Shown one piece after another: positions 55,697 to 64,000 of a DNA stretch of 64,000 nt. The notes below the pieces were generated by a model. That model was not told the DNA's origin, did no database searches, and saw only the letters and a list, made by a program, of their open reading frames with translations. Origin of the DNA: Pedobacter miscanthi (GTDB lineage Bacteria > Bacteroidota > Bacteroidia > Sphingobacteriales > Sphingobacteriaceae); NCBI RefSeq assembly GCF_003315595.1, contig NZ_QNQU01000010.1, positions 29,202-93,201 of the forward strand, written 5' to 3'. The position numbers were made by a program, and so were the translations under genes. Within the stretch, counting starts at the first letter, position 1. Each line of letters begins with the position of its first letter.

Positions 55697-58600
55697 TTAC
55701 TTAAAATTTCGCCCAGCATGGAAAGTTGCTTTGGGAACTTCCTCGCGGGTTTGGGCTCTTTTATTGTGCGCTGGATATGGCGCACTTTTTTCATCCGCGC
55801 GCGATAAGGTTAAAACCGGCAAGTCATCCTGCTCGCGTTGCACCAGCTTACCCAGCATTTTGGTGAGGTCAAAGCACTTGCTAACAATCACATGTACCAC
55901 CTCACCTTCTCTTTGCAGCCGTCCCTCCACCATCAGCAGGCGCGCTTGCAGAATTTCCTTGCGATAAGTTTCAAACAGCTTTTCAAAAACCACCAGATTA
56001 GAAAAACCGGTCTCATCTTCTATGGTGATAAAACATACCCCACCGGCAGTTCCCGGACGCTGGCGCACTAAAACCAAGCCGGCTACCTTGACCAATTGCC
56101 CATCGGTGGTAACAGTACTAATATGATGCGTCGAGCGGATATGCAATAAATCCAGCTGCTCACGCACAAAGCTCACCGGATGCGCTTTTAACGAAAGTCC
56201 AACAGTTGCGTAATCCTGAACCACATGTTCACCGGCACTCATTAGCGGCAGCTCCACCTGCGTTTCCAGCTTGCTTTCCGAAGGCTGGCCTTTAAAAAGC
56301 TGCTCCGGCATATCCTGCAAGGCAGAAACTTCCCATAGCGCCTTTCTGCGGTCCAGGCCAATGGAGCGGAAAGCATCCGCGTCTGCCAGCCGTTCCAGCG
56401 TGGCCAGTGACACCCCAGCATCGCGGAGCGCTGTGATGGTAAGATAGTCCTTTCCCCGGTGCCCGGTCAAAACCTGCATTTCCTCTTCACAAATGCCCTT
56501 GATCTGACGGAATCCCAGCCGTAATGCATGATATTTACCAGCCATTTCTTCCAAGTGGTTATCCCACAAAGAATGGTTGATATCCACCTCACGCACTTGA
56601 ACACTGTGTTTCTGTGCATCAATCACAATCTGAGCAGGCTGGTAAAACCCCATGGGCATACTATTTAGCAAGGCTGCTGCAAAGACATCCGGATAATAAC
56701 ATTTTAGCCAGCAGGAAACATAAACCAATAATGCAAAACTGGCCGCATGGCTTTCAGGAAAACCATAACTACCAAAACCTTCCAGCTGTTTAAAAATACG
56801 CCTGGCGAATTCCTCGGTATAACCCTTAGCCAGCATTCCATCAATGAGTTTCTTTTCGTATTGGTTCACCAGGCCTTTGAACTTAAAAGTTGCCATGCTC
56901 CGCCTTAGCCCGTCAGCCTCTGCCGGAGTAAAACCCGCCGCAACTATCGCAATCTTCATCGCCTGTTCCTGAAAAAGCGGAACACCCAGCGTCCTGCCCA
57001 GGATTTCCTCAAGCTCAGGGGAAGGATAATCTACCGCTTCTTCACCATTGCGCCGGCGCAGGTAAGGATGTACCATATCCCCCTGGATTGGGCCAGGCCG
57101 TACTATAGCAACCTCAATAACCAGATCATAAAATTCCTTTGGGCGCAAACGCGGCAGCATCGACATCTGCGCACGGCTTTCAATCTGGAATACCCCCAGC
57201 GTATCGGCGTGACAGATCATTTCATATACCTTTGGATCATCCTGGGGAATATTGGCCAAAGTCAGATTCAGCCCGTAATGTTGCTTGCAGAGATCAAAGC
57301 CCTTTCGGATACAGGTTAGCATGCCAAGTGCCAGCACATCCACCTTTAAAAATCCCAGTGCATCGATATCATCCTTGTTCCATTCGATATTAGTGCGGTC
57401 TTCCATCCTGGCATTCAGGATCGGACAAAGATCGGTCAATTTGCCATTGGTTACCACAAATCCCCCGGTATGCTGGCCCAACTGGCGGGGGAAGCCCATC
57501 ATCTGGGAGGTCAGCTCCAGGGTCTTTTTTAAATGCGGGTCTTCCGGATTCAGTCCCTGTTCAGTCACCCTTTTACCCTCAAACCACTCATCGGTAAACT
57601 CCCAGATGGAGCTGGATAATCTATTGATCGTATCTACCGATAAACCCATTGCTTTGCCTACATCGCGGATGGCGCCTTTCTGGTGCTGCTGGGTAACGGT
57701 CGCCACGATTGCTGCCCGTTCGCGGCCATACTTATTATAGATATATTGGATAATTTCTTCCCGGCGTTCGTGCTCAAAATCCACATCGATATCAGGCGGC
57801 TCATTCCTGGCAGGCGAAATAAAACGTTCAAAAAGCAGGTCGAATTTCATGGGATTGACCGAAGTAACCCCCAAGCAGAAACAGATCGCCGAATTTGCCG
57901 CTGAACCCCTACCCTGGCAGAGGATACCGCGGCTACGTGCCTCGCGTACGATATCTTCCACAAAAAGAAAATAATTCGCGTAATCCATCTGTTTGACAAA
58001 ATCCATTTCATGGTTGATCATCTGCACAACTTTTTCGGGAACCGTATCTCCATAGATTTCTTTTGCCCCCTTCCAGGTCAGGTATTCCAGTTCAGCAAGC
58101 GGCGTCCTGCCGCTTTTATTGATCTCTTCGGGATAAACATATTTAAGCTCATCGAGCGAAAAAGTGCATGCCTCGGAAATTTCCAGCCCGTTTCGGATCG
58201 CCTCAGGGTACTTGCGGAACAATCTATGCATCTCTGCCACTGGCTTTAAATAGCGTTCAGCGTTCTGGTGCAAACGAAAGCCAGCATCAGCAATCGTACA
58301 TTTCTCCCGCACGCAGGTTAGTACATCCTGCAGCTCACGACGAGATGAATCATGGTAATGAATATCACCAGTTGCCACTATCGGAATGTTGAAACGATCA
58401 GAAAGCTGATTGATCCTAAAAAGTTTTTTATCATCATCACCAGAATAAGAACGGCTCATCGAAAGATATAAAGCGCGCCCCAATGCCTCCCGGTATTCTT
58501 CAAGTGCACAGACAAAACTGGATTCAAAATTAAAACTACGATCCAGCATTGGCGGCATTATAGCCATAAATAAAATGCCCTTACTATGGGCATAGACATC

Positions 58601-58927
58601 GGCTTTATTTAGAAAACATTTTCCTTTTTCAGCCCTGATATTGCCCATACTCAGTAAAGCGGATAACCTGCCATAAGCTTCCTTATTGGTTGGATAAGCA
58701 AGCAGGCTGGGTCCGTCCAGCAGATCCAGACGGCAGGCCGGAATCAGCTGAATATCTTTTTCCTTTGCCGCAGCATAAGCGCGAACGATACCTGCCAAGG
58801 TATTGCGGTCAGTAATGGCCATCTTTCGGTAGCCAAAGGCCGCCGCCTGATCAATCAGCTCATTAGGATGCGAAGCGCCCCTGAGAAAGCTGAAATTGGA
58901 AGTCACCTGCAATTCACTATATTCCAT
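55697..58927 (-). CDS. dnaE2: Error-prone DNA polymerase DnaE2/ImuC
   Basis: 1076 aa, C-family polymerase of the mutagenesis group. PHP domain at the N-terminus (LQVTSNFSFLRGASHPNELI, AITDRNTLAGIVRAY), polymerase palm with PDIDVDFEHERRE and the third acidic residue in FLKVDVLALGML, helix-hairpin-helix and C-terminal OB fold (VKVAGLVLVRQRPGTA, GVCFITIEDETG). Extends past lesions during the SOS response together with ImuA and ImuB. Third gene of the imuA-imuB-dnaE2 cassette, 10 bases after imuB. Confidence 0.95.
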   Translation of the reverse strand: MEYSELQVTSNFSFLRGASHPNELIDQAAAFGYRKMAITDRNTLAGIVRAYAAAKEKDIQLIPACRLDLLDGPSLLAYPTNKEAYGRLSALLSMGNIRAEKGKCFLNKADVYAHSKGILFMAIMPPMLDRSFNFESSFVCALEEYREALGRALYLSMSRSYSGDDDKKLFRINQLSDRFNIPIVATGDIHYHDSSRRELQDVLTCVREKCTIADAGFRLHQNAERYLKPVAEMHRLFRKYPEAIRNGLEISEACTFSLDELKYVYPEEINKSGRTPLAELEYLTWKGAKEIYGDTVPEKVVQMINHEMDFVKQMDYANYFLFVEDIVREARSRGILCQGRGSAANSAICFCLGVTSVNPMKFDLLFERFISPARNEPPDIDVDFEHERREEIIQYIYNKYGRERAAIVATVTQQHQKGAIRDVGKAMGLSVDTINRLSSSIWEFTDEWFEGKRVTEQGLNPEDPHLKKTLELTSQMMGFPRQLGQHTGGFVVTNGKLTDLCPILNARMEDRTNIEWNKDDIDALGFLKVDVLALGMLTCIRKGFDLCKQHYGLNLTLANIPQDDPKVYEMICHADTLGVFQIESRAQMSMLPRLRPKEFYDLVIEVAIVRPGPIQGDMVHPYLRRRNGEEAVDYPSPELEEILGRTLGVPLFQEQAMKIAIVAAGFTPAEADGLRRSMATFKFKGLVNQYEKKLIDGMLAKGYTEEFARRIFKQLEGFGSYGFPESHAASFALLVYVSCWLKCYYPDVFAAALLNSMPMGFYQPAQIVIDAQKHSVQVREVDINHSLWDNHLEEMAGKYHALRLGFRQIKGICEEEMQVLTGHRGKDYLTITALRDAGVSLATLERLADADAFRSIGLDRRKALWEVSALQDMPEQLFKGQPSESKLETQVELPLMSAGEHVVQDYATVGLSLKAHPVSFVREQLDLLHIRSTHHISTVTTDGQLVKVAGLVLVRQRPGTAGGVCFITIEDETGFSNLVVFEKLFETYRKEILQARLLMVEGRLQREGEVVHVIVSKCFDLTKMLGKLVQREQDDLPVLTLSRADEKSAPYPAHNKRAQTREEVPKATFHAGRNFK

Positions 58928-58937
58928 ACGCTAATAT

Positions 58938-60442
58938 TTAAGCAAAAAATCCATGGATAAACCAATCATTACGCTCTCTTTCATAATAATGGCCTGAACG
59001 GAACAACCAGTAACGGCAGCCGTTTCCATCCTCTACCCGGTAATAATCCCGGTGCTCACCCTGATCCAGCCACCATTCCCTTTCGATACGTTCAGGACCA
59101 TCTGCCTTGGTCACCTGGTGCCGTAAACCCTTATAGATAAAAAATTTTGGTGCATGATCGGGGATCAGTGCCATTACCTCGATGGGCTCCGGACGTGGCA
59201 AAAGCTCAGTCGGCCTGGGCTGATCTGTTCTCCAGTCTGAAAGCGGCTGATCTAAAATAGAGCGAGCAGGCCTTGCTGCCCTTTCCGGCCAATAAGCCGT
59301 AGCAGGCAGATAACGCTGGATGACCTTTGTGCTACTTTTCCCGCCACGCGGTCCAGTAAGCGGATAACGCTTTTATCATTTAATCCCGGCCGGGATTCCC
59401 ATAGCGCCTCCTGGTCGATCGCTACATCATCCACTTTACCGATATCCAGTACAAACATTTCAATCCCCAGCCCTGGACGGATCTGCTCGATCTTAAGCTC
59501 GAATAATTTAAACAAATGCCCGGCACTATGGCTGGCTGCATTGGTGCCGATGCTTACCTGTTGCGCTTTACCATCAATGCGGAAACAGTTCAGAGTCCCG
59601 GAGCGGAGCCCTTTACCTTCTTTCGCCAATTGAGCACATAAAATATCCAGCAACCGTTGAATGGCCAGCTCAATCGCTGTGCGGGTACGGATCGGTTCCA
59701 TGCAAAAAAGACGCTCGGTAAAAGGAACAACCTGTTGCAAAGGCGTGATGAGCTCAGTCTCTGTTCCCAAGGCCTGACCAAGCCGCAGCAGGAAATCATC
59801 ACCGAACCTGCGGCGCAGGACTGAGCGGGGCATGTTAATAAAACTTTTGATCTGGTAAAAACCCAGCTTGCGCAATTTGGCCAAAGTTACCTCCTCCAGC
59901 CGCAGGGCTTCGGGCGGCAGAGAAAGCAGTGCTTCCGCCTGCGCGGAGTTGGGAATGATCGGCGTAATTTTGCCATAATGCGAAACCGCCCAGGCAGCAC
60001 CAGCAGTATCTGCGATTGCCATGCGAGCAGTGTAACCTTTACTTTTTAATTTGGAGACAATTTCTTTCAGGTATTCCCGCTCACCTCCCCAGAGATGTGC
60101 ACAGCCGCTGATCTCCAGGATCAGCCCATCCATTAAAAAACTATCCACTGCTACAAAAGGCGAATAGCGGATACACCACTCTCCCAGCCCTTTGAGCAGT
60201 TTCTCAGCCCGTCCAGCCTTGTCATCCAGAACTTCAAGACCTGGACAAATGGCCTTAGCATCAGCAGCACGCATGCCCATTTCAACGCCAAAGTTGAGGG
60301 CCTGTTCACTGACTGCGGTAACAAGCATACGGCCATGGTCCGGTGCAGCGAAAACAAAAGGGATCTCCTTTAGCTCCGGCCTTCGGATCAGCTGCCAGTC
60401 ACAGAGCAACTGGCGGAACCATATACATACATACCTTTTCAT
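58938..60442 (-). pseudogene. imuB: ImuB, Y-family polymerase-like protein, one-base frameshift
   Basis: Frame 1 (60442 to about 59329) codes for the DinB-like core (MKRYVCIWFRQLLCDWQLI, ISGCAHLWGGE); it would end at 59252 with an unrelated tail. Frame 2 continues VIQRYLPATAYWPERAARPA, then LLPRPEPIEVMALIPDH, ADGPERIEREWWLDQGEHRD and YWLFRSGHYYERE, the conserved ImuB C-terminus, to 58938. One A missing from the AAA at 59326-59328 (minus strand) explains the break; repaired length about 501 aa, normal for ImuB. As in other ImuB proteins the active-site acids are not all present; it bridges ImuA, DnaE2 and the clamp. Confidence 0.88.
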
Positions 60443-60446
60443 GGGG

Positions 60447-61175
60447 CTATCCTGACCGGCGGTAATCTATAGCGGTCATTTTCTGCTGTGGTTTTACTTC
60501 TGCAAACTGATCTGCTGCCCATTCCATCGTCCAGCTGCCGGGCATTCCGCTACGTACTTTCAGTAGCTCCACGTTCCAGCGCGGAAAACCAAGGCCAGGC
60601 AGCCCATCTTCGGTTTCACTGGGCAAAGGTGTAATTCTCCAGCGCGCGGTAGCAATGGTAGAAGAAAGCCCTTTGGCATCCCTTCTAAGGATAAAACCAG
60701 TCACACCACTTTTTTCCACCGCCAGCTGTAAACGGCGGGATTCGACCAGGCTCAAAGTACTCACTTCCGCTACCACAGCAGCCAGTCCTTCTGTTTTCAA
60801 TGCCTCTTCCACAATCCAAAGCGCATCTTTTTCCAACTCGACATCCATAAAGATTATACGTTCGGGATCAGCATTAAACGCCTTGAGCGAAGCGGGGTAT
60901 ACTTTTCTGCAGCTACTGATCCAGGCGCAGGCCGCACCCTCATTCATAAGCACCGAAAGCAATCCTGCAATAAAGCCATCACTGGCAGCGGAATGTTCTG
61001 GCGAAAAATTCAGGAATTCATGGATCACTCCTCTTGGAAACACGCCACCTGGAAAAGCTTTTTCGATGCTGCCCAGACCAACAGATTTTGAATGGCCAGA
61101 AGGTAAAGCCTTAAAGCCCTGCCAAAGCAGGATATCCTGCTGTAATTTTTCGATCAGTTCACGCTTTGCCTCCAT
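60447..61175 (-). CDS. imuA: ImuA, RecA-like mutagenesis protein
   Basis: 242 aa RecA/SulA-like protein: FPGGVFPRGVIHEFLN corresponds to the family's opening motif, and the end carries WNVELLKVRSGMPGSWTMEW. The Walker A motif is not conserved, as usual in ImuA. First gene of the cassette, 4 bases before imuB. ImuA interacts with RecA and ImuB in damage-induced mutagenesis. Confidence 0.88.
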   Translation of the reverse strand: MEAKRELIEKLQQDILLWQGFKALPSGHSKSVGLGSIEKAFPGGVFPRGVIHEFLNFSPEHSAASDGFIAGLLSVLMNEGAACAWISSCRKVYPASLKAFNADPERIIFMDVELEKDALWIVEEALKTEGLAAVVAEVSTLSLVESRRLQLAVEKSGVTGFILRRDAKGLSSTIATARWRITPLPSETEDGLPGLGFPRWNVELLKVRSGMPGSWTMEWAADQFAEVKPQQKMTAIDYRRSG

Positions 61176-61228
61176 AATACCCCTTTTTTACATAAAACTA
61201 ATTTTATTAGCAACAATAAAATCTTAAG

Positions 61229-61261
61229 CAAAATTAATACTAAAATTTTTAGTAAATCAAA
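61229..61261 (-). promoter_or_regulatory. imuA promoter with embedded SOS-type operator candidate
   Basis: On the minus strand: TTTG (61261-61258), 21-base spacer, TAATTTTG (61236-61229), a perfect -7 box. The spacer contains TACTAAAATTTTTAGTA (61238-61254), a palindrome with 8-bp arms around one T. Position inside the promoter suggests a repressor site, plausibly LexA, for the mutagenesis cassette. Confidence 0.65.
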
Positions 61262-61411
61262 TATTGTGGATAAGTTTTAATCTTGGACAAAAAAAGACGC
61301 TAGTCAGCACTCCCAATATGTTATAAATTTCACTTCATCCATCACTTAAAGCGCCGTAAAAAAAGCCCTCCCGCAAATGCGATCAAGGTTTAGGTAGCTA
61401 AACAAGAACAA

Positions 61412-61726
61412 TTAACTGATTTCTTCGAGCTGGGTTAGCAAATCCAGTAGAAATTCAAGGCATATCTCCCCATCTGACAAAAAACCGATCAGCGGTTTTT
61501 CCCCGATATCATCAAAAGAAGTATCTACCCAGATTGCCCCGTGTATATCTAATCGCAAGCCTTCGATATACTGTTCAAGCTCAGCATCAAAAGGAACATG
61601 TTCGAACTCCTTGCTATCCACTCGCCTGCCGATGCGGATAAGTTCGTTTTGTATTGCGCCAATTATAGCTGTTTCCACTTTTTGTAGTTTTTGTTTTAGC
61701 AGCAGGGATGTTTTAATTATGCTCAT
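61412..61726 (-). CDS. Hypothetical protein
   Basis: 104 aa, acidic, mostly helical, without signal peptide or membrane segment; contains QYIEGLRLDIHGAIWVDTSF. No family recognised. Overlaps the upstream 72-aa gene by 14 bases. Part of a series of short minus-strand genes of plasmid or conjugative-element type. Confidence 0.6.
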   Translation of the reverse strand: MSIIKTSLLLKQKLQKVETAIIGAIQNELIRIGRRVDSKEFEHVPFDAELEQYIEGLRLDIHGAIWVDTSFDDIGEKPLIGFLSDGEICLEFLLDLLTQLEEIS

Positions 61727-61931
61727 AACCCGACTCCTTACTGTTTTTTAACAGGTTCAACTTTATAAAAATATCGCGCCAATAGGCCTGCCTCTTCTGA
61801 TCAAAGCGGTGCATATCCGGCGCATCATCGCTGTGCAGGTAATGGATATAATCGGCCACCTGATAAATGGCCGCCTGCAGGTCATCTATTTCAATTAGAT
61901 TCCCTTCGTTGTCTCTGATGTATTGTTTCAT
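61713..61931 (-). CDS. Hypothetical protein
   Basis: 72 aa, contains EIDDLQAAIYQVADYIHYLH and an AYWRDIFIKLNLL helix. No recognised family. Overlaps the downstream gene by 14 bases and begins 11 bases after the upstream gene, so translation is coupled in one operon. Confidence 0.6.
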   Translation of the reverse strand: MKQYIRDNEGNLIEIDDLQAAIYQVADYIHYLHSDDAPDMHRFDQKRQAYWRDIFIKLNLLKNSKESGYEHN

Positions 61932-61942
61932 GGCTATAGATT

Positions 61943-62311
61943 CTAAGTATAGATCAATGCGACCGCCTGTTTAAAATTTTCACTGCCCGAATGGCTGGCA
62001 TATTTTAGAATGCGGTCACCTATAAAAAGTGCCGTATACCCATAAAAAAGCTGATCGGAAAACACTTTGCTGTTCTTACGCATCGTGTGGCCGTGTTTTT
62101 TTAGCAATGCCGCACATTCTTCGGAAAGGCTGAACCAGTAATCAAAGGGCATAAATCCGTTATCCCAATTCTTTTTATATTCTTCATGGTTTTCTCTGAA
62201 ATTAGTGCAGACCTCTGCAAGGTGATCCAACAGCGCTGGCATTTCATCGGGAAAAAGTTCAAATAAAAGTCTCCCCTTGCCCGTATTGGTTAATTCATGT
62301 AAAGCTTTCAT
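61943..62311 (-). CDS. Hypothetical protein
   Basis: 122 aa, helical, aromatic-rich (WDNGFMPFDYWFSLSEECAA). Similar small proteins occur near DUF3560 genes in Bacteroidota mobile DNA, but I cannot name a family. Upstream of the 72-aa gene in the same operon; a terminator at 62327-62349 separates it from the DUF3560 gene, so it probably has its own promoter. Confidence 0.6.
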   Translation of the reverse strand: MKALHELTNTGKGRLLFELFPDEMPALLDHLAEVCTNFRENHEEYKKNWDNGFMPFDYWFSLSEECAALLKKHGHTMRKNSKVFSDQLFYGYTALFIGDRILKYASHSGSENFKQAVALIYT

Positions 62312-62326
62312 AATCTGAAAAATTAA

Positions 62327-62349
62327 GCTAGGGGCAACAAGCCCCTAGC
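62327..62349 (-). terminator. Terminator after the DUF3560 gene
   Basis: GCTAGGGGC and GCCCCTAGC, perfect 9-bp stem with a 5-base loop. On the minus strand it is followed by TTAATTTTTC. Confidence 0.75.
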
Positions 62350-62359
62350 TGGTCAAACA

Positions 62360-63135
62360 TTAATTTACTTTGACAGCGATCAGCTTTGCCCAGTAAAGCG
62401 CATTAGTTGAAATATTGCGTTGCCAAGCGCCTTGCGAGCCGCTCCAACGGAAACCGTGGCGTTTTAACTCCTTACGGATTTCTTCCACCGGCTTACCCTC
62501 AAAAATCATTTGCAGCCGCCCAGCCGCCTTGTTCTCCCAAATCCGAACGCCGCCAATCAGCATATCAAATTCTGCCCTCGCCTCGATTGCTTCCAACATT
62601 TTAATGCGGCTTTCTACCGTTTTAATCTTTGCATTGTTATTGGTCAGCTTGTAGGAAGGGAAGCCAACATAACCGCCACGGCTGGTATCATTCAGCTGTG
62701 CCCACATTTCAGGCGTAGCTGAGGGTAACAATAAAAAAGCTGCTTTATTCTGTCTGCGCAAACACCTGTTTGCTGCTTTCATAAAACTTTGCAAAGCCTG
62801 TAGCTTGGAAAGTTTATCCTTTAATTTTGTTAAGGCCTCGGGATCATCGGAAAAAATCGCATCATTTGAGGCGATCGTTTCGGCCTTTTCGGCATAATAG
62901 CCGCCTTTTTCTGCTTTTCAACAGAGCTCCCCATTTTGTCATGTATTTTCTGCCTGTACCTGCGGTCACGCTTTTCGCTGTGATGACCGACCAAAATCGG
63001 TTGCGCCATGGGAATAACCGAAGCCATATCAGAAGCCGAGCTGTAAAGCTGACCGGCTTCTTTTTCGTTTTTAGCAGCCTGCGCCCTCGCATAATTAATG
63101 CGGTTTTCCCTGCGCTCATTAAAATCGTGTTTCAT
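62360..63135 (-). pseudogene. DUF3560-type protein, one-base frameshift
   Basis: Frame 1 from ATG 63135 (MKHDFNERRENRINYARAQA, AKNEKEAGQLYSSAS, GQPILVGHHSEK-type PILVGHHSEKRDRRYRQKI) shifts at 62900; frame 2 continues YYAEKAETIASNDAIFSDDP to the stop at 62360. One T restored after 62900 makes a single 259-aa DUF3560 protein, including the C-terminal HGFRWSGSQGAWQR domain. DUF3560 is found in plasmids and conjugative elements of Bacteroidota; function unknown. Confidence 0.8.
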
Positions 63136-63165
63136 CTCTTTAAAAATTAAATCAAAAAATAAATG

Positions 63166-63188
63166 CCCTTTGGTCTTTTGCCAAAGGG
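63166..63188 (-). terminator. Terminator after the 63199 gene
   Basis: CCCTTTGG (63166-63173) pairs with CCAAAGGG (63181-63188); on the minus strand the stem is followed by CATTTATTTTTTG. Confidence 0.65.
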
Positions 63189-63198
63189 AATCAGCATT

Positions 63199-63780
63199 TT
63201 AAGCAGGAATAAAAATCTCGCTTTCAATCTCCGCCAACTTATCCACGCAAAGACGGTTAACATCCGCCGCCACCGCTTTAATGATAAAAGGGTTTTTGGT
63301 CGAAAATTCCCTGCCGTTATCATCTTCAATCGTCAGCGTACAGCCCTGATAAAAATTAACATCTGTCTCTTCCGCATCATCCTGCTGCGCCACCTCGAAA
63401 GCCTCTAAGGTGCCGATGGTCTCGAGTAGCTTGCCCCTTTGATTGATGCGGCGTGTCAGATCCAAAGCCAGTTTAATCGTAGAATCCAGATTTCTAGCAG
63501 GCTTAAGCTCCTCGGCATGCGTTTTAGCCCCCTCTTTCTCTCCAGCCCCAGTTTTCCCTTTTTCGGAATCCATTTTAGCCTGCAAAGTTTCCACTTTTGC
63601 CCCCTCGCCAGCTTTTACCTCTGTTTTACCGTTACCCGAAGACTTATCAAAATCCTTGTTCGGCACAATCGCAGTGCCGCCAGTAGAAGCAGCAGCAGCG
63701 CCACCAGCTAAGCCATTAGCTTTATTATCAACTGAACCATTATTTGCAATTGCACTGGAATTAATTACTGTAGTTTTCAT
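63199..63780 (-). CDS. Hypothetical protein with low-complexity N-terminus
   Basis: 193 aa from MKTTVINSSAIANNG (ATG at 63780); the frame is open to 63912 but that part shows no protein-like character. Residues 1-100 are rich in A, G, K and E (unstructured), residues 105-193 form a compact domain (STIKLALDLTRRINQRGKLL, GCTLTIEDDNGREFSTKN). No recognised family. Likely first gene of the plasmid-like cluster. Confidence 0.65.
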   Translation of the reverse strand: MKTTVINSSAIANNGSVDNKANGLAGGAAAASTGGTAIVPNKDFDKSSGNGKTEVKAGEGAKVETLQAKMDSEKGKTGAGEKEGAKTHAEELKPARNLDSTIKLALDLTRRINQRGKLLETIGTLEAFEVAQQDDAEETDVNFYQGCTLTIEDDNGREFSTKNPFIIKAVAADVNRLCVDKLAEIESEIFIPA

Positions 63781-63940
63781 AATTTTTAAATTAAATGTGA
63801 ATGGAAAAAAATTGAACAACCACCCAATCGGGCGGCAAAACCCTGCATGCGCAGCGTGCAAGACTAAAAAATCGGAGTTGAGTGGTGGGCTTCTGCCTTT
63901 AATTGTATTCATGGTATTATGGGTTTAAAAAATATCAGTC

Positions 63941-63962
63941 GGCAGGAGCCTCCTGCCTTTTT
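63941..63962 (+). terminator. Hairpin with T run at the window edge
   Basis: GGCAGGA-GCC-TCCTGCC (63941-63957) followed by TTTTT. It would end a plus-strand transcript, but no plus-strand gene is visible before it; may instead lie in the leader of the minus-strand cluster. Confidence 0.45.
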
Positions 63963-64000
63963 GATAGTCACCCTCACCTGAACACAATCCATTTTTCAAG

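Noticed and set aside
57285..57740. 151-codon plus-strand ORF inside dnaE2
   Set aside because: Antisense to conserved polymerase motifs; typical shadow frame.
59326..59328. Programmed frameshift in imuB
   Set aside because: No slippery heptamer or downstream stem seen, and four other genes show the same one-base loss.

Overview
The window looks like chromosome of a Bacteroidota bacterium, most likely a Sphingobacteriaceae member of the Pedobacter kind. Evidence: a SusC/SusD pair with satellite lipoproteins, LytTR two-component pairs, several Crp/Fnr-type regulators, promoters with the Bacteroidota -7 box TAnnTTTG, start codons without strong Shine-Dalgarno sequences, and many lipoproteins with a CKK start. 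The species is inference; no rRNA, tRNA or CRISPR array was seen.

Layout. 0.1-5.3 kb: housekeeping and stress genes (YcaQ-type glycosylase, methionine aminopeptidase, ClpP, ECF sigma factor with an overlapping partner, VOC/EVE/MarR operon). 5.4-16.8 kb: a PAS histidine kinase, a LytTR two-component pair, and small regulator-enzyme modules (Crp/Fnr with DUF4260, Crp/Fnr with SDR, SDR with TetR) whose palindromic operators can be read directly. 17.0-26.4 kb: a small polysaccharide-utilisation locus: SusC, SusD, a DUF3823-type lipoprotein and two GH71/99-like proteins, one divergent and one at the operon end. 26.6-29.5 kb: ArsR/oxidoreductase module, RidA, Crp/Fnr. 29.9-37.2 kb: six exported proteins in one operon between a LytS-type kinase and a LytTR regulator.

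38.0-55.0 kb is an accessory, defence-island-like region. It holds a degenerate duplicate of a divergent gene pair (Imm22-like immunity gene plus unknown gene) with an AT-rich beta-lactamase-fold gene and a 121-nt attC-like hairpin between the copies; remnants of a serine recombinase and of a TraG/MobC coupling protein; a Septu-like ATPase/HNH pair with an unusual N-terminal domain on the ATPase; decayed KAP NTPase, ATP-grasp and membrane-protein genes; and a two-gene operon of a 1710-residue nuclease-STAND NTPase with a HEPN protein, the best candidate here for an uncharacterised antiphage system. 55.7-61.2 kb is the imuA-imuB-dnaE2 mutagenesis cassette behind a promoter-embedded palindrome. 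61.4-63.8 kb holds plasmid/ICE-like small genes including DUF3560.

Five genes (EVE, NTF2-like, TraG remnant, imuB, DUF3560) are each broken by exactly one missing base in or next to a short homopolymer. This pattern suggests sequencing deletions, at least in the otherwise intact genes, so those genes may be functional in the organism.
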